Notes: generated by a model from the letters alone, not told the origin. Counted from the first letter of the stretch, positions 22,881 to 36,459 are shown. The stretch is DNA of 64,000 bases from Apricaphanius iberus (GCA_028564705.1 JAPXFQ010002431.1:1178001-1242000); one strand, 5' to 3'. Made by a program: numbers and translations.

Positions 22881-24355
22881 TATTTTTCACCTGGGTATTC
22901 TTCACAATTCCAGTAGCTTGTTACCTTTCTAATCATTGCTATGGTTGTAAATATCATTTTCCTATAAACTTTTCTTGACTTTTGATGATTAACAAACATC
23001 TGCCTTGTTTGGATAACACATGCTCCTGTCTATTCAATCTTTCACACCATATGTACACTGAGTGGGAACAGAAACTAATAGATTACTGAATCAGTTATAT
23101 GGCAGAAGAGGCTCCTGTTAATAATGCAGAGCGTTTGGCATCTGTGTAATGTTTACCACAAAGTTTTACCTCTCTGGCCTTTAAAGACACAGACTTATTC
23201 TCAGACATGTGATGTTTCCTTTCTGGTGACCAACAAAGTAGTTTATTCAGTAGATTTCCATGACAACGGTTGCACACATATCACTTGACTTGGCAACTAT
23301 TTGTTCCTCTAAGGTCAAATCAAATCCTTCAACAAGGAAGCAATTTAACAAATACAAAATGTAAAATAATATCTCAAAGTTCAATTTATCATAACTAATC
23401 AGACAGCTCATGAAGCAGGGGGAGCCGACAGACATCGTTGGTGGGTCCTTGTTCTCCTTTCCGAGAATAATGGGAAGTCACATGTTTCAATTATATTACA
23501 CTTCACGACAGGGGGGAAAAAAGAGGAAAACTGAACTAAATTCATTTTTATTTTAACCATGTCTGAGTTGTGAAACGACTCACCAACACAAATGTATTAA
23601 TAGCCTGCATTCAAAAAATATATATATTTTTTTTGTGGTTTGAAGAATGCGCAGAGCCCCTTCTGCTCACATCGTCCTGTAATATTAGAGCAGCTATTGA
23701 TTGTTGGAGCACAGAAATGTGAGATAAGCTCTAGAAAAACACAATCCATGCAGCGCCATAAAGCCTTTTCGTGGTTAAAAATAGCAGTGGAAGCTAATAA
23801 ACATTTAATCAACTCAACACTGACATAATCTCTTCGTTTTGAGACAATTTTAAGATTGTAGAATAAAAAATAAAAGTGTTATTTAACTCACCAGAATAAT
23901 CTTTTCTCTTCTGATGTTTACAAAAAAACAATAATCTGATTTTCTAGTAAACAACAGTGCTTTGTCTGGCTGAGATCAGGGCGTGTGAGTCCTACATCAT
24001 AAGATGCTCACTTAACATGAAGGCAAGAGGACAGAGGGAAGCCTGAGTGGGATACAGTGACCCAGCCCACAAGATCCTATATACTACTGAGACGCTGAGT
24101 GCTTAAAAGGCTGCTCATCAACTAGAAGTCAACATGTATGTTGTGCACTGACTGCAGGCGGATCATCTAATGGGAACATAAATGGGTTTAATGCTGACTT
24201 CAGCAGGTTTCCTCCTGCATTAAACGCTTTTGCTTGAGGATTGACTAGATTAACTGAATAACTTAGAGAGTAAAATCGTCCATCAAGGATACCCAGAAAT
24301 ATATTATGAATTAAATATCTTCATTTAAAAAAACAATTAGAATAAAATCATGTTA
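22881..24355. other. trpv1 first intron, no gene seen
   Basis: I see no exon, RNA gene or clear repeat except a (TA)n/T-run near 23615-23635. Confidence 0.45.
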
Positions 24356-24361
24356 CTTACC

Positions 24362-24590
24362 CTTCAGGGTTCCAGGATGTTTAAGTTGCGTCTTCTTTCA
24401 CATCTATCCGTCTTGAGTCTTGTTTCTCATTAGTCGCTGCAGAGCTTCCTGTGTGCGCCTCTTTGTGCTTTCATTTCAGTTTTTTTCGGGTGTGTGATTG
24501 TCGGTCCTCAAAGCCGTTGTGGTCCTGTGACTCTTTGTGGTTGTAGAGCTTCTGTCAACCAGCGTGAGTCAAGCATGTATTCTCGAAACC
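24362..24590 (-). promoter_or_regulatory. trpv1: Probable non-coding first exon and promoter region of trpv1
   Basis: On the minus strand a GAAGG|GTAAGTAAC donor (24356-24361) ends a stretch that is more GC-rich than its surroundings and has no long frame. The trpv1 start-codon exon has a good acceptor 22 nt before the ATG, so an upstream 5'UTR exon is required; this is the best candidate. The 5' limit is a guess. A TTTTTATG motif near 24620 could be a weak TATA-like site. Confidence 0.4.
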
Positions 24591-24799
24591 TTGACTTCCT
24601 TTTTTTTCACGGTTTAATGCGGCATAAAAACATGAAGGCATGATGGCAGCAGAACATGGCAGAACTAATATGTGACTTCAAAATGAACTAATTTACCCAA
24701 AACTTTTATCTTTGGTTATATGGGGATTTTTTGCTCCTTAAATGAAGAGGCTGGAAATAGAGGGCTATCAAGATCATACTGACTGATGTCAATTTGTGA

Positions 24800-25700
24800 G
24801 ATACAGTGGCTCCCAGAAATCATTCACACTCCTTTAGTTTTTCCGTGTTTTGCTTCGATTACGAAGTACAAAAGATCAGATCGGCGGTTAAGAGGACTGT
24901 GGTAACTCTGGAGGAGCTGCAGAGAGTACTGATCCTCATGGAAAAATAACTAGAACAAAGTCTACATTTGCCGTTTGGCACCAGCAGGGAACACAGTAAC
25001 CATGTGGAAAAATCCCTCCTGTAGGGAAATCCAGGCATAACAGCAGCAAAGTGACAAATTCACACAATGATAAAAATACAGAGCGGAATAAGGAGTAATA
25101 TAATATAATGCAAGAGGAAAATTATAACAATGAAATACAATGCAGATATTAAAAACACCATTGTCCCATTCAAGAAATGTGCAACTGAGGAGGAAAGTTT
25201 AAACATGTTAACAAAATTTGTTTGTGTAATTGTGAAATATTCACAAGAAGTGAAAACTACCACTGCACATCATTCTGAACACACCATCCCACAGAAAAAC
25301 ATACCACTGTAGTGTTGGCAGTATCATGCTGTGGAGTGAGGTCTTCCTCAGCAAGGAATGGTGGCAGCTCAGAGGTGGATTTGGACGAAGCTAAATATAA
25401 AAGGAGGCTGCAGGCTGGATATTCCCCTTCCGGCATATTGACCCTAAACACACAGTCATGGCTACGATCAAATTGTATAGATCAAAACGTATTCATATCT
25501 TCAAGGCCTAGTCAAATACCCAAACCCAGTTACAATCTATGGTAACAGATTGCTATTTAAATTGATATTTCTAGATTCATCCTTGAGGGGAAATGAACCA
25601 GAGCATTTTGCACAACTCTGCGGTTGCGAGGAATAGCGCTCATCGTTAAAAAAATCCTCTGATGTGGCTCAGTTAAGGCAAATGGTTTTCTAATGTCGTG
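24800..25700 (+). mobile_element. Tc1/mariner relic
   Basis: It begins with ACAGTGGCTCCCAGAAATCATTC, a typical degenerate Tc1-type terminus. It contains CTGGAGGAGCTGCAGAGA near 24910 and GTGTTGGCAGTATCATGCTGTGG near 25313, which is the 'GS-I-M-L-W' block, followed by a tail with GGCATATTGACCCTAAACAC. Frames are broken. Confidence 0.6.
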
Positions 25701-25984
25701 GTTACTGTGTAGAACACAGGAAAAAAAAATAATGAGAGGGAAACAATAAAGTTAAATCCAGTCATAGCAGGAACTCATCAGTAGGTTGATGTGTGATTCT
25801 CTTAATAGGAAGCACAGCAAGCTACTACACAATCACTGAAATGCAGAGAATGCAATCGGAGGAACCTGGGGTCAGAAGTAAATATTTCACAATGAACAAA
25901 CATGCGGTCAGTGTTAAATTAAATGTATATATTAACTAGCAAAACACTGATAAAAGACTAATAAAATATAATCAAGTAAAATGT

Positions 25985-26570
25985 GCAACGGTATAATAAA
26001 TTATAATCGGTTAAAAGCCAGGCTAAAAAGGTGAGTCTTGAGCCTGCTCTTAAAAACATGAACGTTTTCTGCAGCCCTGAGGTCCTCCGGTATCCTGTTC
26101 CAGAGTTGAAGAGGCCTCACTGTGAGGGTGTGTCCTGACTTTTGGGATGACAAGGTGACAGCTGCCATAAGAGTGCAGAAACTGGGAGGGTTCATATGGT
26201 AAAAGCTGTTCAGAAAGATAAGAAGGCCCAAAACCATTAAGACTCTTAAAAACCATTAAAAGAACCTTCAAATCGATCCTAAAACGTACAGAGACCTAAT
26301 TCATTGATTTTAAGACTGGTGTAATGTGCTCCCGCCTCCTGGTCTTCATCAGGACACGTGCTGCGGAATTTTGCAGAAGTTGTAAACTAGATATGTTCTT
26401 TTTGGGAAGACCAGAATGCAGGTATCACACTCCATTATTACACCTAAATTACGTGCCTGATCAGTAGTTTCTACTTGTATTAACTGAAGCTTAGCGCTCA
26501 CTCTTGATCGATCATCTTTAGTTCGAAAGATAATTACTTCAGTTTTGCTTCTATTTAACTGGAGTCCTGG
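25985..26570 (-). pseudogene. L2-like LINE C-terminal fragment
   Basis: On the minus strand the frame at 26001-26237 ends with LWNRIPEDLRAAENVHVFKSRLKTHLFS, the conserved C-terminal tail of fish L2-type ORF2. Flanking sequence to 26570 matches no gene and includes GTAATGTGCTCCCGCCTCCTGGT, often linked with such repeats. Confidence 0.65.
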
Positions 26571-26759
26571 TCATAGCAATTTTCCGAGCCAACTTTTCAT
26601 GTTCCCGCACCATTTTAAGGGTTGCCAACCCAAATTGTTCTGCAATAAGCCTGTGAATATTCTCTTTTTTTTTTACATTTGCACAAAAAAAAAACGAAGT
26701 CTGTCAGATCTGATAGAGAGCATCTGTAAAAGCAATATACCATAATACCACCAGCTCTC

Positions 26760-27190
26760 TACTGGTTCATATATTTTTAAAAATGAACATACTTTGATGC
26801 AAACCATTCCATTGTAGCTCTGGCGGAAAATAAGCGCTTTTGTCCTACTTGGTGAACCTCTTCAAGTCTTTTGCAGCCCGAAACAAGTTTTCTTGCAGTT
26901 TGGCCATGTGTTTAACTTAATCTTCCTTCAAACTTTTACCAGCTTCTCTGTCTCTGCTAAAGAATAGCATCCCCACGACATGATAGTGCCACCACCATGT
27001 TTTATCCTCAGGGCCTAACCCACACAGCGTCTTGCATGCAGGCTTTAAAAGTTCCATTTTGTTTTCATCCTCCACATACACTCTATTTGCTGAATAGCTG
27101 ACTTATAAAGGCAGGTGATTGGACTGTATTTTATTCAGGGGCGTTACACAGTGAGCGGGACTGAATACAAACATACACCTGAATTCTAAG
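26760..27190 (-). mobile_element. Tc1-like relic, antisense
   Basis: The plus strand has 'CATGATAGTGCCACCACCATGTTTTATCC', an antisense 'GGGS' block, and ends in 'GGGACTGAATACAAACATACACC', a degenerate terminus found in many Tc1 fossils. Confidence 0.55.
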
Positions 27191-27332
27191 ATTTTTATCA
27201 GTAAATGCTATCATTTTTATTACACTTCAAAAACTCATTATTATATCTTTGTTTATCACACAATCTACCAGTAAAACACAAGTGTTTGAAGTTTGTGGTT
27301 TTGATATGACATGGGGTCGGTGGTGAAGACAC

Positions 27333-28252
27333 CAGGGCCCGTATCCTTGAAGAATTTTTTTGCAAAAAGTGGCTCCTAGCGGCCAAATTCGAAGAAAATT
27401 CTGAGTCATGACGTTTTCTTAGAATTCCCCCTAAAAATGACACGTAAATCCCAGTTAAGATAAAAGCTATTCCTCAAGATTCCTAACGCTTAAAAGGGCT
27501 CCTAAGGCGAGATCTGCTAAGAGCAGGGAAGAGGACTTTTAGTGGCTTAGGAGTTCCCCTAAGCAGCTGTGTTTGTAGGATATTTGTTAACAAGCCTTAA
27601 TAAAGAGACCAGCCAGCAATCACAGACATTGATAAAAGCTGAGCCGTGTTACCTTCGTTAAGACCACACTGAGCTGTAATGTTGCAACTTCTACTTCATT
27701 AAGGACAGCCCCTTGAGATAGGCCATCTTGTTTTCAATGGGGTCAATATGGGAGTGAAAGTACAAAATATGCCAGCTAGGATATTAATATGAGCAAATAA
27801 GACACAAATCATTATTTGAACAGGGTGTAATGAGCTTAAGTTTTCACATATTTTAGTTCTAATGTTAGGCTATAACCCCTACAGCTTACTATTCATTTTC
27901 CAGATATTTTCTTGAATGTGACATATTTACAATTACAGTCTGCATAAGATTAGAGTGTCTAATTCTCTTTATTGATTTGAGGGTACATCCTTTGCTCATT
28001 ATCACCAAAAGTTCATTTTCATCAAACTTGTAGGATCAACCAATCACGGCTTTTGAAATGATGACTCATACCTAGCAACGGGGGTCAACCACACCTCCTC
28101 ACTAAGATAGGATTTTCCATCCATTCCTTGCTCAGAGTTCACGTAAAATGTTCTGGAATCACTTCAAGCAAAAACTCCTGGCAAAGAATTTTTAGGATAA
28201 GTTAGGAGCTCTCTGAGAGGATTCTCAGAATCTTTAGGGATACGGGCCCAGA
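27333..28252. mobile_element. DNA transposon with GGCCCGTATCC ends
   Basis: The ends are inverted repeats: GGCCCGTATCCTTGAAGAAT on the left and ATTCTCAGAATCTTTAGGGATACGGGCC on the right. CAG flanks both ends, compatible with a 3-bp target-site duplication. Internal 'CTTAAAAGGGCTCCTAAGG' and 'GGCTTAGGAGTTCCCCTAAG' words are also seen. About 920 bp, non-coding; a Harbinger-type non-autonomous element is likely. Confidence 0.65.
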
Positions 28253-28877
28253 AGCCAAATGCTAATTGGACACAATAAAAGTCGCCGTTTCGTTTTGTTT
28301 CGTTGCAATGCTTTTAAATGTTTAAACTGTAAGAATAAAATGTAGAGGAATTTTAGGGACAATATTTTAAGTCTAAATATGTCTTATAGTTTTAAATGTT
28401 ACATTTTCTTCATTTACAGCTGTTTTTTATACTCAATTTCTCATGATAAATAGTTTTATTAGCAGCAAAAAAAGACACTTTTTTATCTTAAAGCATTTGC
28501 AGTTTATTTGGCATAGCTTGGATTAGCACTCTTTGGCTTGAAAGTGCGCATTCATACAGAAAATAGATATTTATTGGTTTTCAGATCAGGGTCAGTGATA
28601 TTTGGATACAAACACCAAATATTACTTACAGTACATTTCGATTTCTTCATTATCTCTTTTATTGTTCCATGTGATATTTTCACTCATCTTTAGGAAGTCA
28701 TATGATACAACAACAAAAAAGAAACACTATGGTACAATGCTCTTCAACTAAATCCTAAAGACTTCGTGCTGGAATGTAAAGAATGTTTCCAAACAAGAAT
28801 TACATAGGAAAACATTTCAGACACTGATAAATGTCTCAGGCGGAGATCAAGTGTTAAGGTTATGTATCTTGTGGGTT

Positions 28878-28883
28878 TTTATT
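28878..28883 (-). terminator. shpk: Candidate shpk poly(A) signal
   Basis: AATAAA on the minus strand about 150 nt after the shpk stop codon. No other strong signal lies closer. Confidence 0.5.
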
Positions 28884-29031
28884 TTCTGGGATAAATAAAA
28901 AAGATTTTAAAAAAGTTGCTTTAAGCAAACCTGTTCTTTTGTTCAAACAATTCAACTCAATAAAAGAACGCAGTGCTTTGCAAAAATCTCAGTTAATCAT
29001 GTAAACATGCAGGGATTCCCCAGTAGATTGT

Positions 29032-32000
29032 TTAGAGTCGGTCACAGAGGACCATGGCCACGCCCACAGCAGAGTCTGCGTTCTGTCCGTAAACCACCTG
29101 CAGAGGAAACGCCCTCTCCACCTCCTGCCTGAGCACCTCGTTGCGAGCCAGTGCGCTTCCGCTCCCCACGATTCTGTGGACCCCTGCCCGCTGCAGGCGC
29201 TCCAGAGGCATCATGGAGGTGACGTTGCTCACCACGCCACGGCAGAGTGCTCTGAACACGTGACCAAGGGAAAGGTTGGAGGCGGAGATGTTGGTGACCT
29301 GACCCAGGCGGAGGGGGTTGTGTCGCTCCCCAAGGATGGTGGGACTCACCGTCAAGTCGCTGGTCTCCTGGTTCAGTGCAGAGCCAATCAGCTTCTCGTA
29401 CATACATGCGTCACTCAGCTCTGCACCTGTCAGGGTTAAAGAGGAGCTTAAATTTTTTTTTTTTTTTCTCAAAAAAAAAAAAATGTAAGTGTTGGTGCAT
29501 TTTCTACATCCAAGGTACACTCTCTTCAACCATTTATCTACAAAATCATGACTAACTTTCTGATTTTTTAAAATGGAGCCCATTAAGCTCAGATGTAATA
29601 GCATTGTTCCACTTTCAGGGAAGGGCAGAGATTTGGGACTAGACAGCAGTCGAGGAAGTTACACGTCATTTAGGTCAGAGATTTCTTTCTAATACCAGCA
29701 ATGTAGATATCTAAGATGATGTGTAGGCTTTCTCCTGATGCTTGTTTTCCTTCAAGCATTAGCAGTACTCCAATTATCTTGTCTCTAAAGAGTGAAGACA
29801 CTCTAGACATGCACTGATTAATTAGCTGCTGACAGGAATCAGCAGATTCTACGCTTGGCAGGTCATGACTGGTAACGAACTACAAACGGGCCCTTTTTAT
29901 GAGTCGCACCACAGCTAATTGCTAACATGCTGATATTAATCGCAACATTTTTAAGGGCTTTTTTGGGCGGACATTTAGTCCAAAATGTTTTTCACACTCT
30001 GTCGTACATATCGCCACCATAACATTCCGATTTGTGCAGAAAATACAAAAATAAAAAAGTTGATGAACTAAAGCCTGCCTTGTATGGCAGTAAATCTTAT
30101 ACTTTTTTTTTCATTTAAGGTTTATATATGGATAAATTTGTGCCATATCCTGAGGGATTTTACAGTATTTGCAGTGATACAAAGAGAGACAAAGCTTTTT
30201 TGCTTAATTTAACTATATTCATGCTTTTAAAAGGCAGTTCTATTTTGTATTCATGGCAAAAATTAGAAAACAATTACTATGTTGTTATTGTTAACCCTTA
30301 AAGATATCTGTATTATCAAGTCAGAGCTTTAGAAAATCGGTGAACGGGATTTGGCCACAGAATTTGTGATCCCTGCATCTCAAGTTGCCACATTGCAGTT
30401 TGGTGTCATAAAGCGGGGCTTTAGTGCGCTTCTCAACAAGCTCACTGACTGTACTTAAAGCTGGCTAAGAATAAGAGGCTATCTCCTGTTTATTTTAGGA
30501 CCATCCTGTTCCTGCCTGCAGCAACATTTAAACAGCTCACTGAAACCAGACTTGCTGCTGATCTGAGTGCTGTCTTATCCCGACTATAAAATGGTTCCAA
30601 TTTATGGGAAGTTTGTGTCAGAGGCAAGGGTGATGGCAAACTAATAAAAAAAGGACACAGACCTGAATGGGGGATCATTGCTCTGTTAAATGTGCGGACT
30701 GAAAGTACATAAGGTTTTTGTTTTTTTCACTTTAAAAAGCAACTATGTCGACCTCATGCCAAATGACCAGCTCTGACATTGACACATCTGGGATTACAAG
30801 GACCCTACAGTGTCCATTAAATTAGTTCTTCTCCTCTGTTCCATGTGAAATGCCTTAGCTCTCATCACACACAGCAAACACTGACTACGTTTACATGCAG
30901 CCAATATTCTGGTTAAGGTCAGGTCACCGTTCGGGTTTCTGAAACATTCGAGATAAGCTGTTTACATGCGTGAGCAGAGTTACTCCTGTATACATGGAAT
31001 TTGTGTGCCAGAGGTGCATAGAAGAAGTTCCTCTCCTCAAAACACCAAGATTCCTTACGAACTGAACATGCGCAGAAAACAAATCTATGTTCCTTTTGCT
31101 GGGGATATGCCGATACGTGTTTACACGACCAAATAATTGGGGTTAGAAAAGGGGTACGCCAGGGATCATATTGGGGTTTTCAAAAACCTGAATATGATCA
31201 TATTCAGATTTTTTACTGGTGTTAACATGGCCGTGCGTGACAGGATTATTGCTAATATTCAGTTTTGAAGGGGTTATTGGCTGCAGGTAAACGCAGTGAC
31301 TGCCACTAATCGGCAGTTCATTGCTTTGCTTATAAAGAACTAGACTTGTACTACAATTCTATTTTGTTTAGAGAATGGATCTTTGGTACCGTTTCCTTTT
31401 TAGTGTGAAAGTGAACTCACTAAAGCAATGATAACTGTAAGTACAGAGTTGGGTATGAGTTAATTAAATATTTGTCGTGCTTTTGGATTGTGTTGTACCC
31501 ATAGGATGTCGCGAAAAGCAGGAAAAAAAATGTATTTCTTTACAGTTAACTCCTAGCAGATTAATACATTTACAACATTTAATTTTCTTTGGTGGCCTTC
31601 CTGTGCCTGGCAATTGTGGCTATTTTAGAAAACATTTGAAGAATTGCTTCATCAATTTACATAAACATAAAAGCTTTACATATTTGATAAATAAGTAAAA
31701 ACTGATAAAGAACAAATACATGAAAGCACATTAAATCTTTTAAAAGGTGTTATTTCCAGAAAATCTTTAACTTTTTCATTTTCGTCTACTTCATTGATCA
31801 GTCTACTAAAGAGATGTGGACTAAGAAACAAACTGCCATCAAGCTGTGAGGGTAAATGTCCTCTTAGTCCATATAGTAGTACTACAGCTTAAAACCCAAC
31901 AGATAATACTGAAACTATACATTCAAATGGTGTGTTTCAATATCAATGAATTAATTAACCTTGTGTTATGTTATTGCAAACCATTTCAAAAATATTCACG

Positions 32001-35000
32001 CAAATTTGTATCATTTTTTTTCATGAGACAACCGCAAACTATACGCATAACTATGTTAAAATGGTTCAGTCAAAGCACAGACCTAAATCCAATTGAGAAT
32101 CTGATATCTTGAAAGCTGCTGTTCCCAAATGATGTTCATCCAAATTCACAGAACTTAAACATTTTTGTAAAGAAGAGCAGGGAAAAAAATCTGAGGGAGC
32201 TACTCAAATAAACTTGCAGCTGTACTTGCACTAAAGCGGGTTGCACGAAACTGAATGCATACTGTTCCATCCACATTTTTTCGATTTTATTTGTAAAAAT
32301 GTTGAAAACGACGTTTAATATTTCTTGTAGTTCATAATTATTATTTTACAGTGATCTGTGATATGAAATCCCAATAAATTACAGTGAGATTTGTAAAGAG
32401 ACAGAATTTTAAAAAAGTACAAACACCTTCTCAAGGCCCTGTGTGGTGAGACATACCAAACTCTTTCATCCAGGCAGTCAACGTTTCCACAAAAGTGGCC
32501 AGCACATTGCCTCCGTTGAGCGACGCTGCCACAGCCAAGTATGACGAGTCAAAGTAAGGGAAGTAGGAGATGGGTGACTCAGGCTGAGGACAGTCAGGAG
32601 GTGTAAAGTCAGCTGGCATGGCGAATGTCAGCTGGGCTGATGTGCTGATGTTGAGAACTGGGGAATTTTTACAAATGATACAACCTATTATATATGGAGA
32701 TTTAATTTTAAACTTCTTATGTGCTCACAGGTCATTAGCACAATTTCAAAACAGGAATACGGGACATTTTATTTCGAAAAGACTGTCATGTACTATTCTG
32801 ATCAGCTTTGTTAGAACTCAAAGAGTCTAGAGCGGAAAGGAGCACTAAAAGGCACGATGTGACTTGATGTGAAAACTTGACCTCCTTATTTTAAAAGTAT
32901 AAACACGTGGAGCACAAGGCAATGAGTGCTTTAACCGTGATAGTGATGACTTGACTTCCCGTTTCACCTGCATCTGTTGGTGCACTCAAGCAAGAGTAGA
33001 CGGAGCACTGGAAGTCTCCAAGGGCGGCCCCTACTGGTGTACGAGCAGGAATGCCGTGCCAGGCAGAGCATGTCTGTCCCACCACGGCACCAGGCGGCAC
33101 ACACCGAGGAAGCAGGCGAATGGGGAAGCCCGCAGCCTTCAGGCTAGAGCATGCACACAACGCAGTTTGTTAAGTAGGACCTCTGGTGGTGATGGTGGAA
33201 ACTGTTAGGGTGGTTCAAGACTCAGATCATACATGCACAGGCCACGGGAAATGATGTTCAGCTTTTTACATACATGTTCTCATTCCACTGATTGGTTGCC
33301 GTGTTAAAGAAGCCCCAGCTTGCTGCATTCTGTGGCGTCGTCACACATGAGTCCAAACCGCACAGCATGGACACCACGTAGTCCTGGATGGTACCAGCAA
33401 CAGTGAAATCCTCCAGGAACTCGGGCCTGCAGAGAAACCGGAAAAAAAAAAAACGTCAGCTTTCCATCAACTCACCAAGTTGCACGAAAGGGCTCTGCAC
33501 CGACCTGTGCTTCATGTACCAGAAGATCGTTGCACAGCCGAAGCCCGTGGAAACGCCGAGGTGAGACTCGGGTTTGGGAAGAGAAGACAGGAAGTCACTG
33601 CTGCAGCGTCCGTCCTGCCATGTGACCAGCTGACTGGTGTCTCTAGGTGTGAAACGGTCCCCGTGTGACCAATCACAGCCTGCGACACAGAGGACCAATT
33701 ATTATCTTAGAATAGGTGTAAACTGGATTAAAAAAAAGAAAAGATTATTTATTACAGTTGAATACTGTTTGGTGCTCTATCTAAGCAGAGGCAAGGTGGA
33801 CCACGAGCGGATCACTGGTTCTTCCCACAGTCAACACAGAGACATACAATGCATATAACCAACCGGTTTTCTTGTCAGTGAACACACTATGTTTAAGAGA
33901 AACCCCATTGCACTATTCCGATGCATGAACACTCAAAGTTGGCTATTTTGAGAAATAATTAGGTGTTTCAAATTAAGCAAGAGGAGCGCAATATATGGAC
34001 GAAGTTGTTCAAAACTAATTAGCAACTAATTACAATCGATTCAATATTGGTTAGATAACCCATACCATGGACCGATACATAAAACATGGAAACTCCACAA
34101 TAATTTCACTTTTGTTTTTTTAGGGGTGATTTTAGTTTTTTGTTACCATTTTATTTATCTAATTCACTATCATTTGTTGTAACAAGCGCAGAGGAAAATA
34201 AAACCTGTCTTCCAATTCATCGCATTTTTTGACCGGTGGAAGTATTGCCATTGGTACTCGGTATCGGAGTGTACTCATTTCCAAGTATCGGTATCGTATC
34301 GGTTTGAGAAAAGTGGTATCATTGCATCCCTAATACCAAGACATATCTGCAGTTCTCCTTTTAACCTTTGTCTGTTAATGACCATACTAGCAGCTATGCT
34401 AATATCAGGTCCCAAAGACAGTTTAAGATTTAAATTTGTAATTATTTGGCCTTCATTTTGAAATGTTAGTCAAATTATTTTTCATAGTCGCTCCCCTTAC
34501 ACACAGTGTGACTTTATATCTTTTTATTTCTTTCAAAACTTTTGCTCATATACACCTTGCATACAAGGGTTTCTAAAATTGACAAATGATATGAAAATAG
34601 TCAGGGACAACAACAATTGCCATTCTCCTTTTAATTAGTTGGTTAAAGAGTCAGACTATCTGCTAAGAGAGCCAACCGGCCCTCAGCTCCTGTTCAGTGC
34701 AGGTTGCTGATGGCAGTTTTAAAACTGTAACTTTAATCATATGAGTGCTGAGGCTTTCGTTTCTAAACCGCCATTGTTAACAGTGCAAGGTACGGCAAAT
34801 TTTTTCCTATAGCACAATTTCAGCAACAAGGCACTTAAACGTGCTATGGGAAAACGCAACATTATCCAAATTATAAGAGCCAATAAGATTAGTTAGCATA
34901 ACTATGCAGATGATACGCAGCAATACACTACAATGTCACAGGGTGACTTTGAACCCATCCTGACCCTAAATGATTGCACTGAACAAATCAATAGCTGGAT

Positions 35001-36382
35001 GTCCCATAATTGAACGGAAACAAAACTGAAGTAATTATTCTTTAACCTAAAGAGGAACAATCAAGAGTGAGCGCTAGGTTTCGGTTAATACAAATAGAAA
35101 CTACAGATCAACCCTGAAATCTATGTAGCTGCTCAAATACTGGGCTCCTTTAAATCAAAACTTTAAATTCCTCTGTTTATAGCTACTTTTGAGTAAATGA
35201 TTATGATGATGAATTGCTTTTTTGTACTTTCTCTAAGTTTTTATTTGTATTCTTTTCATGTTTCATGCTTTTCACATTTATCTTCTTAATTGCTGTTTCA
35301 CCTGTCCATGCTTGTATCATGCGTTTTGTTGATTTCTAGGCCACTGAATCATGTAAAGCAACTTGAACTATCTTGTTGTTGAAAGTGTGCTATACAAATA
35401 AAATCGCCTTGCCTTGCCTAAAACATATTACTGTTATTACATTCCAGCTATTATTGATTAATTCATCAGAGGCAGCTCTAAACAGATTTAAAGGAAGTCA
35501 GTGTTTCAGCAGCGTTGCAATCATCTGGAAGTTTCTTGCAGAAGAGGAATATAGAGGCTGAATGCTGCTTCTCCATGTTTTGTTCTAATTCCAGACTGGA
35601 ATTCTCTTTGTAGATTAACCTAAAAAATGAAAGATTTTTTTTCTGGAAACATGACAAGAGCATAGGTGGCTATGGACACAACAGGTAAAGGTGGAGCAGC
35701 ATGCTCCATATAGCTGAGAAAAGTACGCGTTTTTTACGCATAGACTAAATGTGCTTACATATGGTTATGCTTACATTCATTCTCGCTGCTTTGACGCCTA
35801 TGAAGTTTATGGAAACTGAAATGACTTAGGTTCATGTTTATCCTCGATTCATCAACATTTACCTTTTATGACTGAGATAACAAAACTTTGAGCTATTTTA
35901 GCAGACATTTCAGTTTCGGGGCTAACCTGCATCTACCTACGTAGAAAAGTGTGACACACCGAGCGAGGCATAACTTTCACCACCACTGACTTTATTTCGA
36001 CAAGTCCGAGCAGACAGGCAGTCCTCATACCGCTGCTCGTCCTCCAGAACAGAACCCCATGCATCTGTCCTGTGAGGCCGATCCTGCTGACATGCTGCAG
36101 TTTGTCTCTGGGCAGCTGGTCCAAACAGCGGTCCACAGCGTTTATTATCAGCCTGGGGTCCTGCTCTTTCGCCTGGATGACACAGAGAGAAAGGCTCAGA
36201 TGAGTTCAGTTCTCTGGGCTGCAGAGGAAAGCCGAGCAGCTCACCTTTATCCCTCTAACGTCGGTCAGATCGGCCGCGGTTGGTTCCGAGTGACCCGCAG
36301 CCACACTTCTGGAGCCCGCTGCCAACAGCACGGCTTTGACCGAAGTGGTGCCCAGGTCTATCCCCAGAATGAAGTTAGACAT
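29032..36382 (-). CDS. shpk: Sedoheptulokinase (7 exons, 459 aa)
   Basis: FGGY-family kinase that phosphorylates sedoheptulose to sedoheptulose 7-phosphate, feeding the non-oxidative pentose phosphate pathway in the cytosol. Exons, 5' to 3': 36382-36245, 36172-36031, 33679-33505, 33426-33274, 33143-32968, 32657-32457, 29426-29032. Phases fit and the sum is 1380 nt. Motifs: N-terminal nucleotide-binding ILGIDLGTTSVKAVLL (residues 5-20), GLTGQMHGVLFW, VTWQDGRCSSDF, STGFGCATIFW, the second-domain ALGDFQCSVYSCL, SLNGGNVLATFV, and the C-terminal RIVGSGSALARNEVL. Human SHPK is 478 aa, so the length is normal. It lies beside trpv1 in the same orientation, as in mammals. A LINE insertion ends 53 nt before the ATG, so the native promoter may be cut off. 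Confidence 0.96.
30881..31300. mobile_element. MITE with TACGTTTACATGCAGCCAAT ends
   Basis: The left end is CTACGTTTACATGCAGCCAATA and the right end is TATTGGCTGCAGGTAAACGCAGTG, an inverted repeat of about 22 bp. The interior has further paired words (AACCTGAATATGATCATATTCAG). Non-coding, in shpk intron 6. Confidence 0.7.
31850..32420 (+). mobile_element. Tc1-like relic
   Basis: Near 32060-32105 the plus strand reads W-F-S-Q-S-T-D-L-N-P-I-E-N-L, the conserved block with the last DDE region of Tc1 transposases. The following TTGCAGCTGTACTTGCACTAAAG and AATATTTCTTG stretches match Tc1 3' ends. The upstream part is heavily decayed. In shpk intron 6. Confidence 0.65.
34100..34335 (-). repeat. 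'ACGATACCACTTTTTTC' repeat, copy 2
   Basis: Antisense relative of 2275-2480: it ends GTTTGAGAAAAGTGGTATCATTGCATCCCT and includes TCATTTGTTGTAACAAG. In shpk intron 2. Confidence 0.6.
34790..35420 (+). pseudogene. LINE reverse transcriptase fragment and 3' tail
   Basis: At about 34905-34990 the plus strand reads YADDTQQY followed by NDCTEQINSWMS, the RT active-site box and following region of L2-like LINEs. The segment ends with GTGTGCTATACAAATAAAATCGCCTTGCC, a typical fish LINE 3' terminus. A 5'-truncated fossil in shpk intron 2. Confidence 0.7.
35430..35640. repeat. Dispersed repeat related to 19770-19930
   Basis: It shares AGTCAGTGTTTCAGCA...TGCAAT/GTAGTCTGGAAGTTT and GCTGCTTC.CCATGTTT.GTTCTAA with the segment near 19800. 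Confidence 0.5.
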
Positions 36383-36422
36383 GACTGCTGGCTCTGCTAG
36401 CCGCTGCACATCATCCTGAAGG

Positions 36423-36435
36423 CAAAGTCGACTTT
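36423..36435. repeat. Target-site duplication, LINE copy A, 3' side
   Basis: CAAAGTCGACTTT, repeated exactly at 41704-41716. The core AAAGTCGACTTT is a perfect 12-bp palindrome. Confidence 0.85.
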
Positions 36436-36459
36436 CTTCTTCTTCTTCTTCTTTTTTGT

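Noticed and set aside
29042..29439. Open frames overlapping the last shpk exon in other frames
   Set aside because: Shadows of the GC-rich shpk exon; the shpk frame continues the protein in phase.
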